Part shown: positions 1-8,835 of the stretch, piece after piece | Layout: the number at the start of each line of letters is the position of its first letter | How positions within the stretch are numbered: the first letter of the stretch is position 1 | Made by a program: the position numbers and the translations under genes | The notes under the pieces: model-generated | Database searches by the model: none | What the model was told of the DNA's origin: nothing | The model's input: only the letters and a program-made list of their open reading frames with translations | Assembly: GCF_012272855.1 (NCBI RefSeq) | Contig: NZ_JAAXCQ010000026.1 | Location: 1-45,996, forward strand | Length of the DNA stretch: 45,996 nucleotides | DNA from: Arenibacter sp. 6A1 | GTDB lineage: Bacteria; Bacteroidota; Bacteroidia; Flavobacteriales; Flavobacteriaceae | Direction: 5' to 3'

Positions 1-178
1 ATTGAAAGCAATTAGGATTACCTCGATCCTCTCGGTGATCCCGAGGAGGGGTCGGTGCTCAACTGCATCCGATACAGGCTATCGCCTGTCGTATTTTTTG
101 TTTTCTCCAGTTTAAGTGCCTTTGGCACTACACTGTTAAAAACAAAAAATCCGATCACAGTTTGTGATCGGATTTTTT
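1..178. other. Window edge, noncoding, with hairpins
   Basis: I see no convincing gene here. An inverted repeat ACAGGC/GCCTGT (74-79 with 84-89) is followed by CGTATTTTTTG and could terminate plus-strand transcription entering from outside the window. The open frame running over the following tRNAs is the familiar spurious antisense-tRNA reading (it contains GVAGFEPATSASQ) and is not annotated. A plus-strand frame is open from base 2 to about 113 and could be the tail of a gene that starts outside the window, but nothing in it is recognisable. Confidence 0.4.
150..172 (-). terminator. Intrinsic terminator of the tRNA-Ser/tRNA-Pro unit
   Basis: A perfect 10-bp stem, TCCGATCACA/TGTGATCGGA, with a 3-nt loop is flanked by A/T runs on both sides. 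It lies 6 nt beyond the CCA end of the minus-strand tRNA-Pro, so its likely job is to end that transcript. It could also work for plus-strand transcription. Confidence 0.85.
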
Positions 179-256
179 TGGTCGGGGTGGCAGGATTCGA
201 ACCTGCGACCTCCGCGTCCCAAACGCGGCGCGATAACCGGGCTACGCTACACCCCG
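179..256 (-). tRNA. tRNA-Pro (anticodon TGG), CCA encoded
   Basis: Read on the minus strand this is a full cloverleaf. The acceptor stem CGGGGTG pairs with CACCCCG. The anticodon stem CCGCG/CGCGG encloses loop TTTGGGA with anticodon TGG, and the T arm carries GGTTCGAATCC. The discriminator A is followed by an encoded CCA (bases 181-179). It lies 34 nt downstream of tRNA-Ser in the same direction, probably in one transcript ended by the hairpin at 150-172. Confidence 0.95.
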
Positions 257-290
257 AAATGGTTACCCATTAATTCTTGATTAAAAAAAG

Positions 291-374
291 CGGAGAGACA
301 GGGACTCGAACCCTGGCGACAGTTACCCGTCGACAGATTAGCAATCTGCTCCGTTACCACTCCGGCACCTCTCC
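291..374 (-). tRNA. tRNA-Ser (anticodon GCT)
   Basis: This is a minus-strand class II tRNA. Acceptor GGAGAGG pairs with TCTCTCC (one G-T pair) and the discriminator is G. The anticodon loop TTGCTAA gives anticodon GCT, and the variable arm is long, as expected for serine. Unlike the neighbouring tRNA-Pro, no CCA is encoded: the discriminator is followed by C and a run of T. Confidence 0.95.
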
Positions 375-472
375 TTTATTTTTCAGAACTCGCATATCGG
401 CTATGCGGTTGCAAATGTACTTGTTCATTCTCGATACCACAAGGTTTTCTCGAACTTTTTTTCACTTTTTTT

Positions 473-2515
473 TTACTCCGGATATTCAACCCTTAAGTGA
501 TAGACATTTACGAGTTTTTGCTTCAGTATTTTTTTTATCGATTCGATCTCTTTTAGGGTAATATTGGCGTTTAAAAATTGATTTGCCTTCACCTGCCCCT
601 CTATTATTTTTTCTACAAATTCATCAATTACTAAAAAAGTAGGGTCCTTTAAACTCTTGGATGCTGCTTCCACCGAATCGGCCATCATCAAAATTGCTGT
701 TTCTTTCGAAAAAGGAATAGGGCCTGGATACCTAAAATCTGCTTCGTCCATTTCGCCGCCCAATTCTTTTTGCTTTTTATAGAAGTAAAAGACCAAAGAA
801 GTTCCATGGTGCGTCCGTATAAAATCAATGACCCTATCGGGAACTTTATTTTTTTGGGCAATTTCTATTCCTTGAATCACGTGATCGATGATAATCTTGG
901 CCGCTTCTACAGGCTCTAGATCATCGTGAGGGTTCACATTCGTGATTTGATTTTCCGTAAAATAGGTCGGATTGTTCATTTTCCCGATATCGTGGTACAA
1001 TGCCCCTACCCTGACCAACATAGCATTAGCCCCTATTTCATTTGCAGCCGCTTCGGCCAAATTGGCTACCTGCAGAGAATGGTGAAAGGTTCCTGGGGCC
1101 TTATTGGACAACTCCTTTAATAACTTTGAATTGGTATCGGACAACTCCAACAAGGAAACGTCCGATACTAGCCCAAAAATCTTTTCATAGATATATATCA
1201 TAGGCTGTACAAATAAAGTGATCATTCCGTTTAACAAGAAAAAACCAAAAGCAATCCACTGCATATCCTGTAAACTTCCCTCGTGAATCATGTGAAAAGC
1301 AAAATACCCTACTATATAAATAAAGGTTATCTGTCCTACAGAAATAAAGAGATTGGCCCGTTTATACAGCTCAGAAACAGATAATATGGTTACAATACCG
1401 GCCATAATCTGAAGAAAGATATATTCAAAACTATTTGGGACCACAAACCCTAGAATCAACACCGTTAACACGTGAACATAAAGTCCCAACCTAGCATCGA
1501 AAAATGTTTTGAGTATTAAAGGCAGAATACAAAGTGGTACCACAAAGACATATGCATCATCGTATTTTACCACTAAAGTGGTGAAAAACACCATAAACAG
1601 AATGTTTACTATAATAAAGGTTAACTTGGTATTGTCTTTAAAAATATCGTAGCGATACCGTTTTAAAAATAAAAACAACATCATTAATACCAAGGCCACC
1701 AAAACCGTATACCCAACAAGCACATAATACTGGTTATTTTCCCCCCACAATTCAGATTCAAATTCACCTTTAAGGGAATTTAGCAATCGTAAATCCTCTT
1801 CTTCAACAACTTCCCCTTTGGCTATAATGAGCTTCCCTTCATCTACGGTGCCCAAGGTGTAGGATATTTTGGAAAATTCATGGTCCAGTTCCTTTTTGGT
1901 CAAATTGGAATCCAGGCTAACATTTGGCCGAACTAGCGTGAAAAAAAGCTGCTGGAAGGCCTCCCTATACCCTGTGAGTCCATTTTGAGCGATTTTTTTA
2001 TCAACGACATCCGCTATGTCCGAAGGACTGTATATTTCATCGAAGCGCATTTTGATCGCCTCGTGGTTTTTTAACAAGTATAGATTGTTTTTTTTTCGTT
2101 CGGTCTTTGCTAAAATCCCATTTTCATAAATGTCATCTAAAATGTCACGAGCTACCTTCTTTAAAAAAGGCAATTGGTTAGCGGTGAAGATAGGCGGTTT
2201 AAAAACATCCTTGAATTCCTCTTCAAAAAGCCCGTAAACATCTTCGGTTATTTGGTTATCATAAGCGTAATAGTCAATACGATTGTTAACAATAGCTACC
2301 TTCTCCTTTGAGACTTCATCTTCACTTTTATTGATAGAAAAATCGAATGGTGCATAAAAGTTTTCGTACTGCCAAGGTTTCCCCTTTTGGTATTCATACT
2401 TAAACTTACCCCCTCTTGGGAAAAGAAATACTATTAAAAAAACAGATCCTATATAAAGAAAGTATTTATAAACCAGAGCCTGGTTTTTATATAGACTGTC
2501 CAAAAAAGTGCGCAT
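473..2515 (-). CDS. 7TM-HD (PgpH-like) phosphohydrolase
   Basis: 680 aa. The architecture is one N-terminal membrane segment (about residues 16-34), a long extracytoplasmic 7TMR-HDED-type region (about 35-260), a block of membrane helices (about 263-460) and a C-terminal cytoplasmic HD domain. The metal ligands are visible: HHSLQ near residue 479 and HDIGKM with H508-D509. The family includes PgpH of Listeria, which hydrolyses the second messenger c-di-AMP, so turnover of c-di-AMP is the likely role; the substrate here is inferred. The gene reads toward the tRNAs and is divergent from the thiolase gene. Start MRTFLDSLYKNQ precedes the first helix directly and suits the family. Confidence 0.9.
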   Translation of the reverse strand: MRTFLDSLYKNQALVYKYFLYIGSVFLIVFLFPRGGKFKYEYQKGKPWQYENFYAPFDFSINKSEDEVSKEKVAIVNNRIDYYAYDNQITEDVYGLFEEEFKDVFKPPIFTANQLPFLKKVARDILDDIYENGILAKTERKKNNLYLLKNHEAIKMRFDEIYSPSDIADVVDKKIAQNGLTGYREAFQQLFFTLVRPNVSLDSNLTKKELDHEFSKISYTLGTVDEGKLIIAKGEVVEEEDLRLLNSLKGEFESELWGENNQYYVLVGYTVLVALVLMMLFLFLKRYRYDIFKDNTKLTFIIVNILFMVFFTTLVVKYDDAYVFVVPLCILPLILKTFFDARLGLYVHVLTVLILGFVVPNSFEYIFLQIMAGIVTILSVSELYKRANLFISVGQITFIYIVGYFAFHMIHEGSLQDMQWIAFGFFLLNGMITLFVQPMIYIYEKIFGLVSDVSLLELSDTNSKLLKELSNKAPGTFHHSLQVANLAEAAANEIGANAMLVRVGALYHDIGKMNNPTYFTENQITNVNPHDDLEPVEAAKIIIDHVIQGIEIAQKNKVPDRVIDFIRTHHGTSLVFYFYKKQKELGGEMDEADFRYPGPIPFSKETAILMMADSVEAASKSLKDPTFLVIDEFVEKIIEGQVKANQFLNANITLKEIESIKKILKQKLVNVYHLRVEYPE

Positions 2516-2739
2516 ATTGCTTGGATTATAAAATCAAAAATAGAAAAATATAAGCTTATATCGTTATTTTACTTCAACGACAAACCTTTACCCATCAAAA
2601 AATACAAAAAGGAAATTACTACAAATGAACGACTTTCTTCACGGGCGATTTTAAAATGATAAAAAATAAGGAATAATACCCTCTTGCTACCCTCGTTGCG
2701 CTTTAATTTATTAATTTCGTAAAATAAAAATAATCCTTC

Positions 2740-3915
2740 ATGAAAGACGTAGTAATTGTTTCTGTCGCCAGAACCCCAATTGGAAGCTTTATGGGTGCTT
2801 TATCTTCTATAACTGCCCCCCAACTTGGAGCTATTGCCATTAAGGGAGCCTTGAAGAAAATCGATTTGGACCCTTCTTTAGTGGAAGAGGTTCTGATGGG
2901 GAATGTTGTGCAGGCAGGTACTGGACAAGCCCCTGCAAGACAGGCCGCAATACACGCCGGTATTCCTAATACCGTTCCCTGTACTACCATTAACAAGGTA
3001 TGTGCCTCTGGAATGAAAGCCGTAATGCAAGCTGCCCAAACCATTGCTTTGGGAGATGCTGACATTGTGGTTGCCGGAGGAATGGAAAACATGAGTCTTA
3101 TTCCACATTACGTTCATTTAAGAAATGGCCATAAGTTTGGTCCTAGTACTCTTATCGATGGGATGCAGAAAGATGGTTTGGTAGATGCCTATGACCAACA
3201 AGCTATGGGTACTTGTGCCGATGCCTGCGCCACGGAGTATAAGTTTAGTAGGGAAGACCAGGACAACTATGCCATTCAATCTTATCAAAGATCTGCAGAA
3301 GCTTGGGCTGCAGGAAAATTTACCCAAGAGATTGTTCCCGTTCCCGTTCCTCAAAGAAAGGGCGAACCTATCTTGGTTCAGGAGGACGAAGAGTTTAAAA
3401 ATGTTATCCTAGATAAAATTCCCAGCTTGCGACCTGCATTTTCAAAAGACGGTACCGTAACGGCCGCGAACGCATCGACCATTAACGATGGAGCCGCAGC
3501 CTTGGTATTGATGAGCGCAGAAAAAGCCGCTGCATTGGGATTAACACCTTTGGCTACCATAAAAAGTTATGCCGATGCCGCCCACGAACCACAATGGTTC
3601 ACTACGGCCCCGTCAAAAGCACTGCCAAAAGCGTTGAACAAAGCTAATATTAACATAAAAGATGTTGATTATTTTGAATTTAACGAAGCATTCTCAGTAG
3701 TAGGACTGGCCAATATGAAAATCCTAGGCCTAACCGATAAAAATGTCAATGTTAATGGGGGTGCAGTATCCTTAGGACATCCTTTAGGGTGTTCTGGCGC
3801 TCGAATAATCATTACTTTACTAAGTGTGTTGGAACAAAAAAACGCAAAAATAGGTGCAGCAGCCATTTGTAATGGTGGTGGTGGAGCCTCAGCAATTATC
3901 ATTGAAAGAAATTAA
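2740..3915 (+). CDS. Acetyl-CoA C-acetyltransferase (thiolase)
   Basis: 391 aa, the normal thiolase length. It condenses two acetyl-CoA or, in reverse, cleaves acetoacetyl-CoA. The nucleophilic cysteine is C88 in NKVCASGMK. The second half carries H347 in SLGHPLGCSGAR and C377 in CNGGGGAS, completing the Cys-His-Cys catalytic set. Biosynthetic thiolases and FadA-like beta-oxidation thiolases share these motifs. The absence of a FadB-like partner nearby favours an acetyl-CoA acetyltransferase (AtoB/PhaA type), but that is inference. The peptidase gene starts 22 nt downstream and is probably cotranscribed. Confidence 0.92.
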   Translation: MKDVVIVSVARTPIGSFMGALSSITAPQLGAIAIKGALKKIDLDPSLVEEVLMGNVVQAGTGQAPARQAAIHAGIPNTVPCTTINKVCASGMKAVMQAAQTIALGDADIVVAGGMENMSLIPHYVHLRNGHKFGPSTLIDGMQKDGLVDAYDQQAMGTCADACATEYKFSREDQDNYAIQSYQRSAEAWAAGKFTQEIVPVPVPQRKGEPILVQEDEEFKNVILDKIPSLRPAFSKDGTVTAANASTINDGAAALVLMSAEKAAALGLTPLATIKSYADAAHEPQWFTTAPSKALPKALNKANINIKDVDYFEFNEAFSVVGLANMKILGLTDKNVNVNGGAVSLGHPLGCSGARIIITLLSVLEQKNAKIGAAAICNGGGGASAIIIERN

Positions 3916-3937
3916 CAAGCCCCTGCAAAGCACATCC

Positions 3938-4690
3938 ATGCAATACGGTATTTGCCACCTAAGTATTATTCCTGTACGTTCAAGTGCGGACGACGCCGCC
4001 GAAATGGTATCACAACTATTATACGGCGAACATTTTAAAGTATTAGAACATCGAAAATTATGGAGTAAAATCCGAATTGCTTTTGATGGTTATGAAGGTT
4101 GGATCAGCAACCAGCAATACACCATGATCAGCGAAGGAGACTACTACCAGATAGAAGGTTCTGACGATATAAAAATAACGTCAGAGCTCATCTCCTTTAC
4201 AGAAAACAAACAAAATGTTCTAATCCCAATCGTTTTGGGATCTACCATTCAAAATGTTTGTCTATCGCATTACAAATTCGACGACTTTGGTGCTACCAAC
4301 CACAAGAATAAAGAACAACTAGTGCCCACCGCACTGCTTTATCTTAACGCCCCCTACTTATGGGGTGGAAAAACCTCCTTTGGAATAGATTGCTCCGGCC
4401 TTACCCAAATGGTATACAAAATAAACGGGTACAAGCTGCTACGAGATGCCGCACAACAATCAACCCAGGGCGAAGCCTTAAGTTTTATCGAAGAAAGTGA
4501 ACCTGGTGACCTTGCTTTTTTTGACAATAAGGATGGCATCATAGACCATGTGGGAATTATCATGGACAATAATTATGTAATTCATTGTCATGGAAAAGTG
4601 CGTATAGACCGCTTAGATCATACTGGTATATTTAATACAGAAGTAAACAATTACACCCACAAACTACGGGTGATAAAAAAGATTGTATAA
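3938..4690 (+). CDS. SH3-like / NlpC-P60 (C40) peptidase
   Basis: 250 aa from the chosen ATG (MQYGICHLS). The frame is open upstream to 3854, but that start would overlap the thiolase gene and give a nonhomologous lead sequence. The N-terminal half looks like bacterial SH3 domains (about residues 5-65, with WSKIRIAFDGYEGWI). The C-terminal half is an NlpC/P60 cysteine peptidase with C152 in DCSGLTQ, H204 in DHVGII and a third polar residue near H216. Such enzymes cut D-Glu to diamino-acid bonds in peptidoglycan peptides. No signal peptide is visible, so a role in recycling cell-wall peptides in the cytoplasm, or an atypical export route, is possible. The stop codon lies inside the terminator hairpin. 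Confidence 0.88.
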   Translation: MQYGICHLSIIPVRSSADDAAEMVSQLLYGEHFKVLEHRKLWSKIRIAFDGYEGWISNQQYTMISEGDYYQIEGSDDIKITSELISFTENKQNVLIPIVLGSTIQNVCLSHYKFDDFGATNHKNKEQLVPTALLYLNAPYLWGGKTSFGIDCSGLTQMVYKINGYKLLRDAAQQSTQGEALSFIEESEPGDLAFFDNKDGIIDHVGIIMDNNYVIHCHGKVRIDRLDHTGIFNTEVNNYTHKLRVIKKIV

Positions 4691-4732
4691 AAAAAAGACC
4701 TTCGCAAAACGAAGGTCTTTTTTTATACAATC
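4681..4732. terminator. Bidirectional terminator between convergent genes
   Basis: A long near-perfect inverted repeat: GACCTTCG (4697-4704) pairs with CGAAGGTC (4710-4717) around a 5-nt loop. The arms are extended by A8/T7 and GATTGTAT/ATACAATC. It serves the C40 peptidase gene on the plus strand and the gyrA-TPR unit on the minus strand. Confidence 0.92.
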
Positions 4733-4744
4733 AATGTCCGAAAG

Positions 4745-6007
4745 CTATTCTTTCAACATTTTCTTTATACGCAAGAAATTATCGTTATCCCCTAAAGAAT
4801 AATATATATTCTTCAACTGGGTAAGAATACCTTGGTTGTCAGGATTTAATTTTATGGCATCTTCTAAAATGATAGCACCATCACGAAACAAATCATCCTT
4901 TTGTTGTTTTAATTCATCATATCTAGCAATATCCTTTTTAGAGTTCCCTAAAGAGTTCATCTCATCAATTAAACCATTTCCTTCATTTACATAGGTAGTA
5001 GAAAGATTTAACTGGGCATTTACATAACCAGGGTTAATTTCAATGGCTCTTCTATAAGCATCTCTTGCCTCTTCGATATTCCCTTGCTCCATATTAATAA
5101 CTCCAATATTATAAAACAAATCTGGGTTATCGGGAGCTACTTCAGCAGCTTCGGCCATTAAGACTTTAAACTTGTCCTTATCACCTAATTTGTAATAAAG
5201 ATTAGCTTCGTTCAAAATCAAGTTAACATCATTAGGATCCTTGGCACGAGCATCTACATACGCCTCCAAAGCTTTTTCATCCTGTCCCAACTGCGTATAA
5301 ATTAAGGCAATATTCTTAACGATTTCGGTAGTTTTAGAAGGTGTTTTTTCATCTTCAGGATCTTTATAAGCCCCAGATTTCACCATAAGCTCTCTTTGGG
5401 TTCTATCCATCTCCTCAACTTCTCCTGTAGCAACGTTTGTAGCCTTGTAAACCATGCCACTACCGTCGTACCCAAGATCTTTTAATTCGTTGTAATAGGT
5501 AAGAGCCTCCTCATAGTGCCCACCGTTTACCGCGCTACTCGCAGCGTAGTAAAGGTATACAGTATCCTGAGGACTCAAAGTGTAGCTTAAATAAAGTTTC
5601 TCGGCACCTTCTTTAAACCTTTTATTATTGTTATCCTCCACAGCAGCGTTCACCAAATCGGCCGTCATAGCAGCTAATTTCTGCTTGGCATCGGCACTGT
5701 ATTTAGACTTTCCGCTTTTCTCTTCTACTTCTACAACCTTTCTATAGGCTGTGATAGCCTCATCAAAAGCTCCCTCAGTACCTTTTTTTGCAAGACCGGC
5801 ATAAGCATTCCCTTTCAAGAAAAAATACTGAGCCTGCATCTTGGCATCGGCACCGTTAATTAACGAAGCTGCGCCTTCCAACGCTGTTTTTGCAGCCATT
5901 TCGTCTCCCGACCTCAAGGCCTTATCGGCTGCTTTAATCTCACTTTTCTGAGAAAATCCAGCGATCGTAAAAGACATCGCCGCTAAAACTATAAATTTTC
6001 TTTTCAT
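4745..6007 (-). CDS. Secreted tetratricopeptide-repeat protein
   Basis: 420 aa with a signal peptide (MKRKFIVLAAMSFTIAGFSQ), so it is exported to the periplasm or outer envelope. The rest is helical TPR repeats. The clearest are around residues 230-345 (for example QLGQDEKALEAYVDARAKDPND and NMEQGNIEEARDAYRRAIEINP, with the A-Y/P pattern of the 34-residue repeat). TPR arrays scaffold protein complexes; no catalytic domain is seen. It starts 38 nt downstream of gyrA on the same strand and is probably cotranscribed, although the products act in different compartments. The specific partner is unknown. Confidence 0.85.
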   Translation of the reverse strand: MKRKFIVLAAMSFTIAGFSQKSEIKAADKALRSGDEMAAKTALEGAASLINGADAKMQAQYFFLKGNAYAGLAKKGTEGAFDEAITAYRKVVEVEEKSGKSKYSADAKQKLAAMTADLVNAAVEDNNNKRFKEGAEKLYLSYTLSPQDTVYLYYAASSAVNGGHYEEALTYYNELKDLGYDGSGMVYKATNVATGEVEEMDRTQRELMVKSGAYKDPEDEKTPSKTTEIVKNIALIYTQLGQDEKALEAYVDARAKDPNDVNLILNEANLYYKLGDKDKFKVLMAEAAEVAPDNPDLFYNIGVINMEQGNIEEARDAYRRAIEINPGYVNAQLNLSTTYVNEGNGLIDEMNSLGNSKKDIARYDELKQQKDDLFRDGAIILEDAIKLNPDNQGILTQLKNIYYSLGDNDNFLRIKKMLKE

Positions 6008-6045
6008 TCTTTTAATATTTTATTCTACTAATTAGTTTTATATAA

Positions 6046-8577
6046 TTACTCGGTTATTTCTGGACTATTATTATCAAGAGCCGTGCCATCTTCTTCCTTG
6101 GCATCTTCTTCAACAATGTTCTCACCGTCAATTTGTGGCTCTTCCTTCATCACTTTTGCCACTGCTGCAATAGAATCGTTTCCTTTAATATTAATAAGTC
6201 GGACCCCTTGTGTAGCCCTTCCCATTACTCTTAAATCTTCGACACTCATTCTAATCGCAATACCTGATTTATTAATAATCATCAAATCGTCCGAATCGGA
6301 TACATTTTTGATCGCCACAAGACCACCGGTCTTTTCGGTTATAGAAATGGTTTTCACCCCTTTTCCTCCCCTATTGGTAATTCTATAATCATCAATGCTC
6401 GAACGTTTCCCATAACCATTTTCAGAAACAACCAATATTTCTTCTTCAAAATCATGTACGGATACCATACCAATAACCTCATCGTTTTCGTGTGCCAAAG
6501 TAACTCCACGAACTCCGGAAGCGTTCCTTCCCATAGGTCTGGTCTTACCTTCTTCAAATCGAATAGCTTTACCGGATTTAAGTCCCAAGAAAATTTGACT
6601 GCTACCAGTGGTCAACTTGGCCTCTAATAATTCGTCGTCTTCACGGATACCAATGGCGTTAATTCCATTTTGTCTCGGCCTAGAATACTGCTCCAAAGAG
6701 GTTTTCTTCACAATCCCCTTTTTGGTTGCCATTATCACATAATGACTGTTTACATACTCCTCATCTTTTAAATCTTGAGTACAGATAAAGGCTTTTACCA
6801 TATCGTCGCTCTCAATATTGACAAGGTTTTGAATAGCACGTCCCTTCGAGGTTCTGCTTCCTTCCGGAATTTCAAAAACACGCATCCAATAACATTTTCC
6901 ATTCTGGGTAAAGAACAACATATATTGGTGGTTGGTCCCTACAAATAAATGTTCTAGGAAATCTTCATTTCTGGTCGATGATGCTTTTTGTCCTACACCA
7001 CCCCTATTTTGGGTCTTGTATTCTGAAAGCGAAGTTCTTTTTATGTATCCAGCATGCGAAATGGTTATTACCACTTGCTCATCTGGAATCATATCTTCCA
7101 TACTAAGATCACCACCGGCAAAATTGATTTCAGAACGACGAAGATCTCCGTATTTATCTTTAATCTCTAGAAGCTCGTCCTTAATGATCTGCATTCTACG
7201 TTCTTTTTTCTCTAAGATATCCTTTAAATCGGCTATGGTCTTAATAATTTCCTCGTACTCTGACCTTAGCTTATCCTGCTCCAGTCCAGTTAACTGACGC
7301 AAACGCATATCTACGATAGCCTTGGCTTGGATTTCGCTAAGTTTAAAGCGTTCCATAAGACTTTCCCTTGCCGCATCGGCATTGGCAGAAGCCCTGATGA
7401 TGGCAATCACCTCATCAATATTATCAGAAGCTATAATAAGTCCTTCTAAGATATGAGCCCTATCTTCGGCTTTTTTAAGCTCAAACTTGGTACGTCTAAC
7501 CACTACTTCATGACGGTGTTCCACAAAGTAATGAATCATTTCCTTTACATTCAACAATTGGGGCCTTCCGTTGACCAGTGCAATATTGTTTACACTGAAG
7601 GAAGCCTGTAGTGAAGTATATTTATATAAGGTATTTAAAACAATATTAGGAATAGCGTCCTTTCTAAGGATATAAACGATACGCATACCGTTTCTATCGG
7701 ACTCGTCCCTTATCGTAGCAATTCCTTCGATCTTTTTTTCATTGACCAAGTCGGCAGTTTTCTTGATCATATCTGCCTTATTGACTTGATATGGAATTTC
7801 GGTCACGACAATACAATCTCTTCCTTGAACCTCTTCAAAAGAAGCCTTTGCGCGCATCACCACTCGACCTCTACCAGTATGGAATGCCTCCTTTACGCCA
7901 TCATAACCATATATGATACCCCCTGTAGGAAAATCAGGAGCTTTTATATGGGTCATGATCTCATCTATTTCTATATCGTGATTGTCAATATAAGCAACCG
8001 TACCATCGACAACTTCAGAAAGATTGTGAGGCGGCATGTTCGTTGCCATACCTACTGCAATACCAGAAGCACCGTTGATCAACAAGTTAGGCACCCTAGT
8101 AGGAAGTACTGTGGGCTCCTGCAAAGAGTCATCAAAGTTCAACTGATGATCGACAGTATCCTTTTCTATATCTGCCAACATATCATCAGCAATCTTACGC
8201 ATACGGGCCTCCGTATAACGCATAGCTGCAGGACTGTCACCATCAATAGACCCAAAGTTACCTTGTCCATCTACCAACATATAACGCAAGCTCCATTCCT
8301 GGGCCATACGAACCATTGAATCGTACACAGAGGTATCTCCGTGCGGATGGTACTTACCCAGAACCTCCCCGACGATACGGGCAGATTTCTTATGGGCACT
8401 GTTTGAGCGAACTCCCAATTCATGCATTCCAAACAAAACCCTTCTATGTACCGGCTTTAGACCATCCCTGACATCAGGTAGGGCACGTGACACAATGACC
8501 GACATTGAATAATCAATGTAGGCAGATTTCATTTCATCTTCAATGTTAATCGGAATTAATTTTTCTCCTTCTGCCAT
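6046..8577 (-). CDS. gyrA: DNA gyrase subunit A
   Basis: 843 aa. GyrA makes and reseals the double-strand break with which gyrase introduces negative supercoils. The catalytic tyrosine is Y121 in [10 protein letters not shown]. The quinolone-determining region reads [10 protein letters not shown], with T82 and D86 at the positions of E. coli S83 and D87. The C-terminal beta-pinwheel carries blade motifs such as QNRGGVG (a variant of the GyrA box) and TNRGGKG, followed by an acidic tail, which favours GyrA over ParC. The TPR gene follows on the same strand, and clpC is divergent across 258 nt. Confidence 0.96.
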   Translation of the reverse strand: MAEGEKLIPINIEDEMKSAYIDYSMSVIVSRALPDVRDGLKPVHRRVLFGMHELGVRSNSAHKKSARIVGEVLGKYHPHGDTSVYDSMVRMAQEWSLRYMLVDGQGNFGSIDGDSPAAMRYTEARMRKIADDMLADIEKDTVDHQLNFDDSLQEPTVLPTRVPNLLINGASGIAVGMATNMPPHNLSEVVDGTVAYIDNHDIEIDEIMTHIKAPDFPTGGIIYGYDGVKEAFHTGRGRVVMRAKASFEEVQGRDCIVVTEIPYQVNKADMIKKTADLVNEKKIEGIATIRDESDRNGMRIVYILRKDAIPNIVLNTLYKYTSLQASFSVNNIALVNGRPQLLNVKEMIHYFVEHRHEVVVRRTKFELKKAEDRAHILEGLIIASDNIDEVIAIIRASANADAARESLMERFKLSEIQAKAIVDMRLRQLTGLEQDKLRSEYEEIIKTIADLKDILEKKERRMQIIKDELLEIKDKYGDLRRSEINFAGGDLSMEDMIPDEQVVITISHAGYIKRTSLSEYKTQNRGGVGQKASSTRNEDFLEHLFVGTNHQYMLFFTQNGKCYWMRVFEIPEGSRTSKGRAIQNLVNIESDDMVKAFICTQDLKDEEYVNSHYVIMATKKGIVKKTSLEQYSRPRQNGINAIGIREDDELLEAKLTTGSSQIFLGLKSGKAIRFEEGKTRPMGRNASGVRGVTLAHENDEVIGMVSVHDFEEEILVVSENGYGKRSSIDDYRITNRGGKGVKTISITEKTGGLVAIKNVSDSDDLMIINKSGIAIRMSVEDLRVMGRATQGVRLINIKGNDSIAAVAKVMKEEPQIDGENIVEEDAKEEDGTALDNNSPEITE

Positions 8578-8835
8578 TTAAAATCTTCTGTTTATTTTTT
8601 AGTTAAAAAAGCACGACAATATACACAAAATCAAAGCCACAAACACTACTATAGCGCACTTTTCTTAAAAATTTATCAACACGGCCTATCAGAATTTTAG
8701 TTCTAGATTTAACCGTCCATTTATTTGACAAATCTATTATTTTCTAGCTATTGAACAAAGTTTAAGAAATATAGGTACAGTATTTGCCCTATATTGATAT
8801 AGATTTACTATTTTTAATGATGAAAGGATAATTTT

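Noticed and set aside
55-561. Two plus-strand reading frames across the tRNA genes
   Set aside because: They are antisense readings of tRNA-Pro and tRNA-Ser (GVAGFEPATSASQ and ESGTRTLA-type strings), a well-known annotation artefact.
3854-3937. Longer start for the NlpC/P60 peptidase
   Set aside because: It would overlap the thiolase gene by about 60 nt and add a sequence unlike the family; MQYGIC at 3938 fits better.
8329-8350. Thr at GyrA position 82 as a quinolone-resistance mutation
   Set aside because: [10 protein letters not shown] with Thr is, as far as I recall, the normal state in several flavobacteria, so resistance cannot be claimed.
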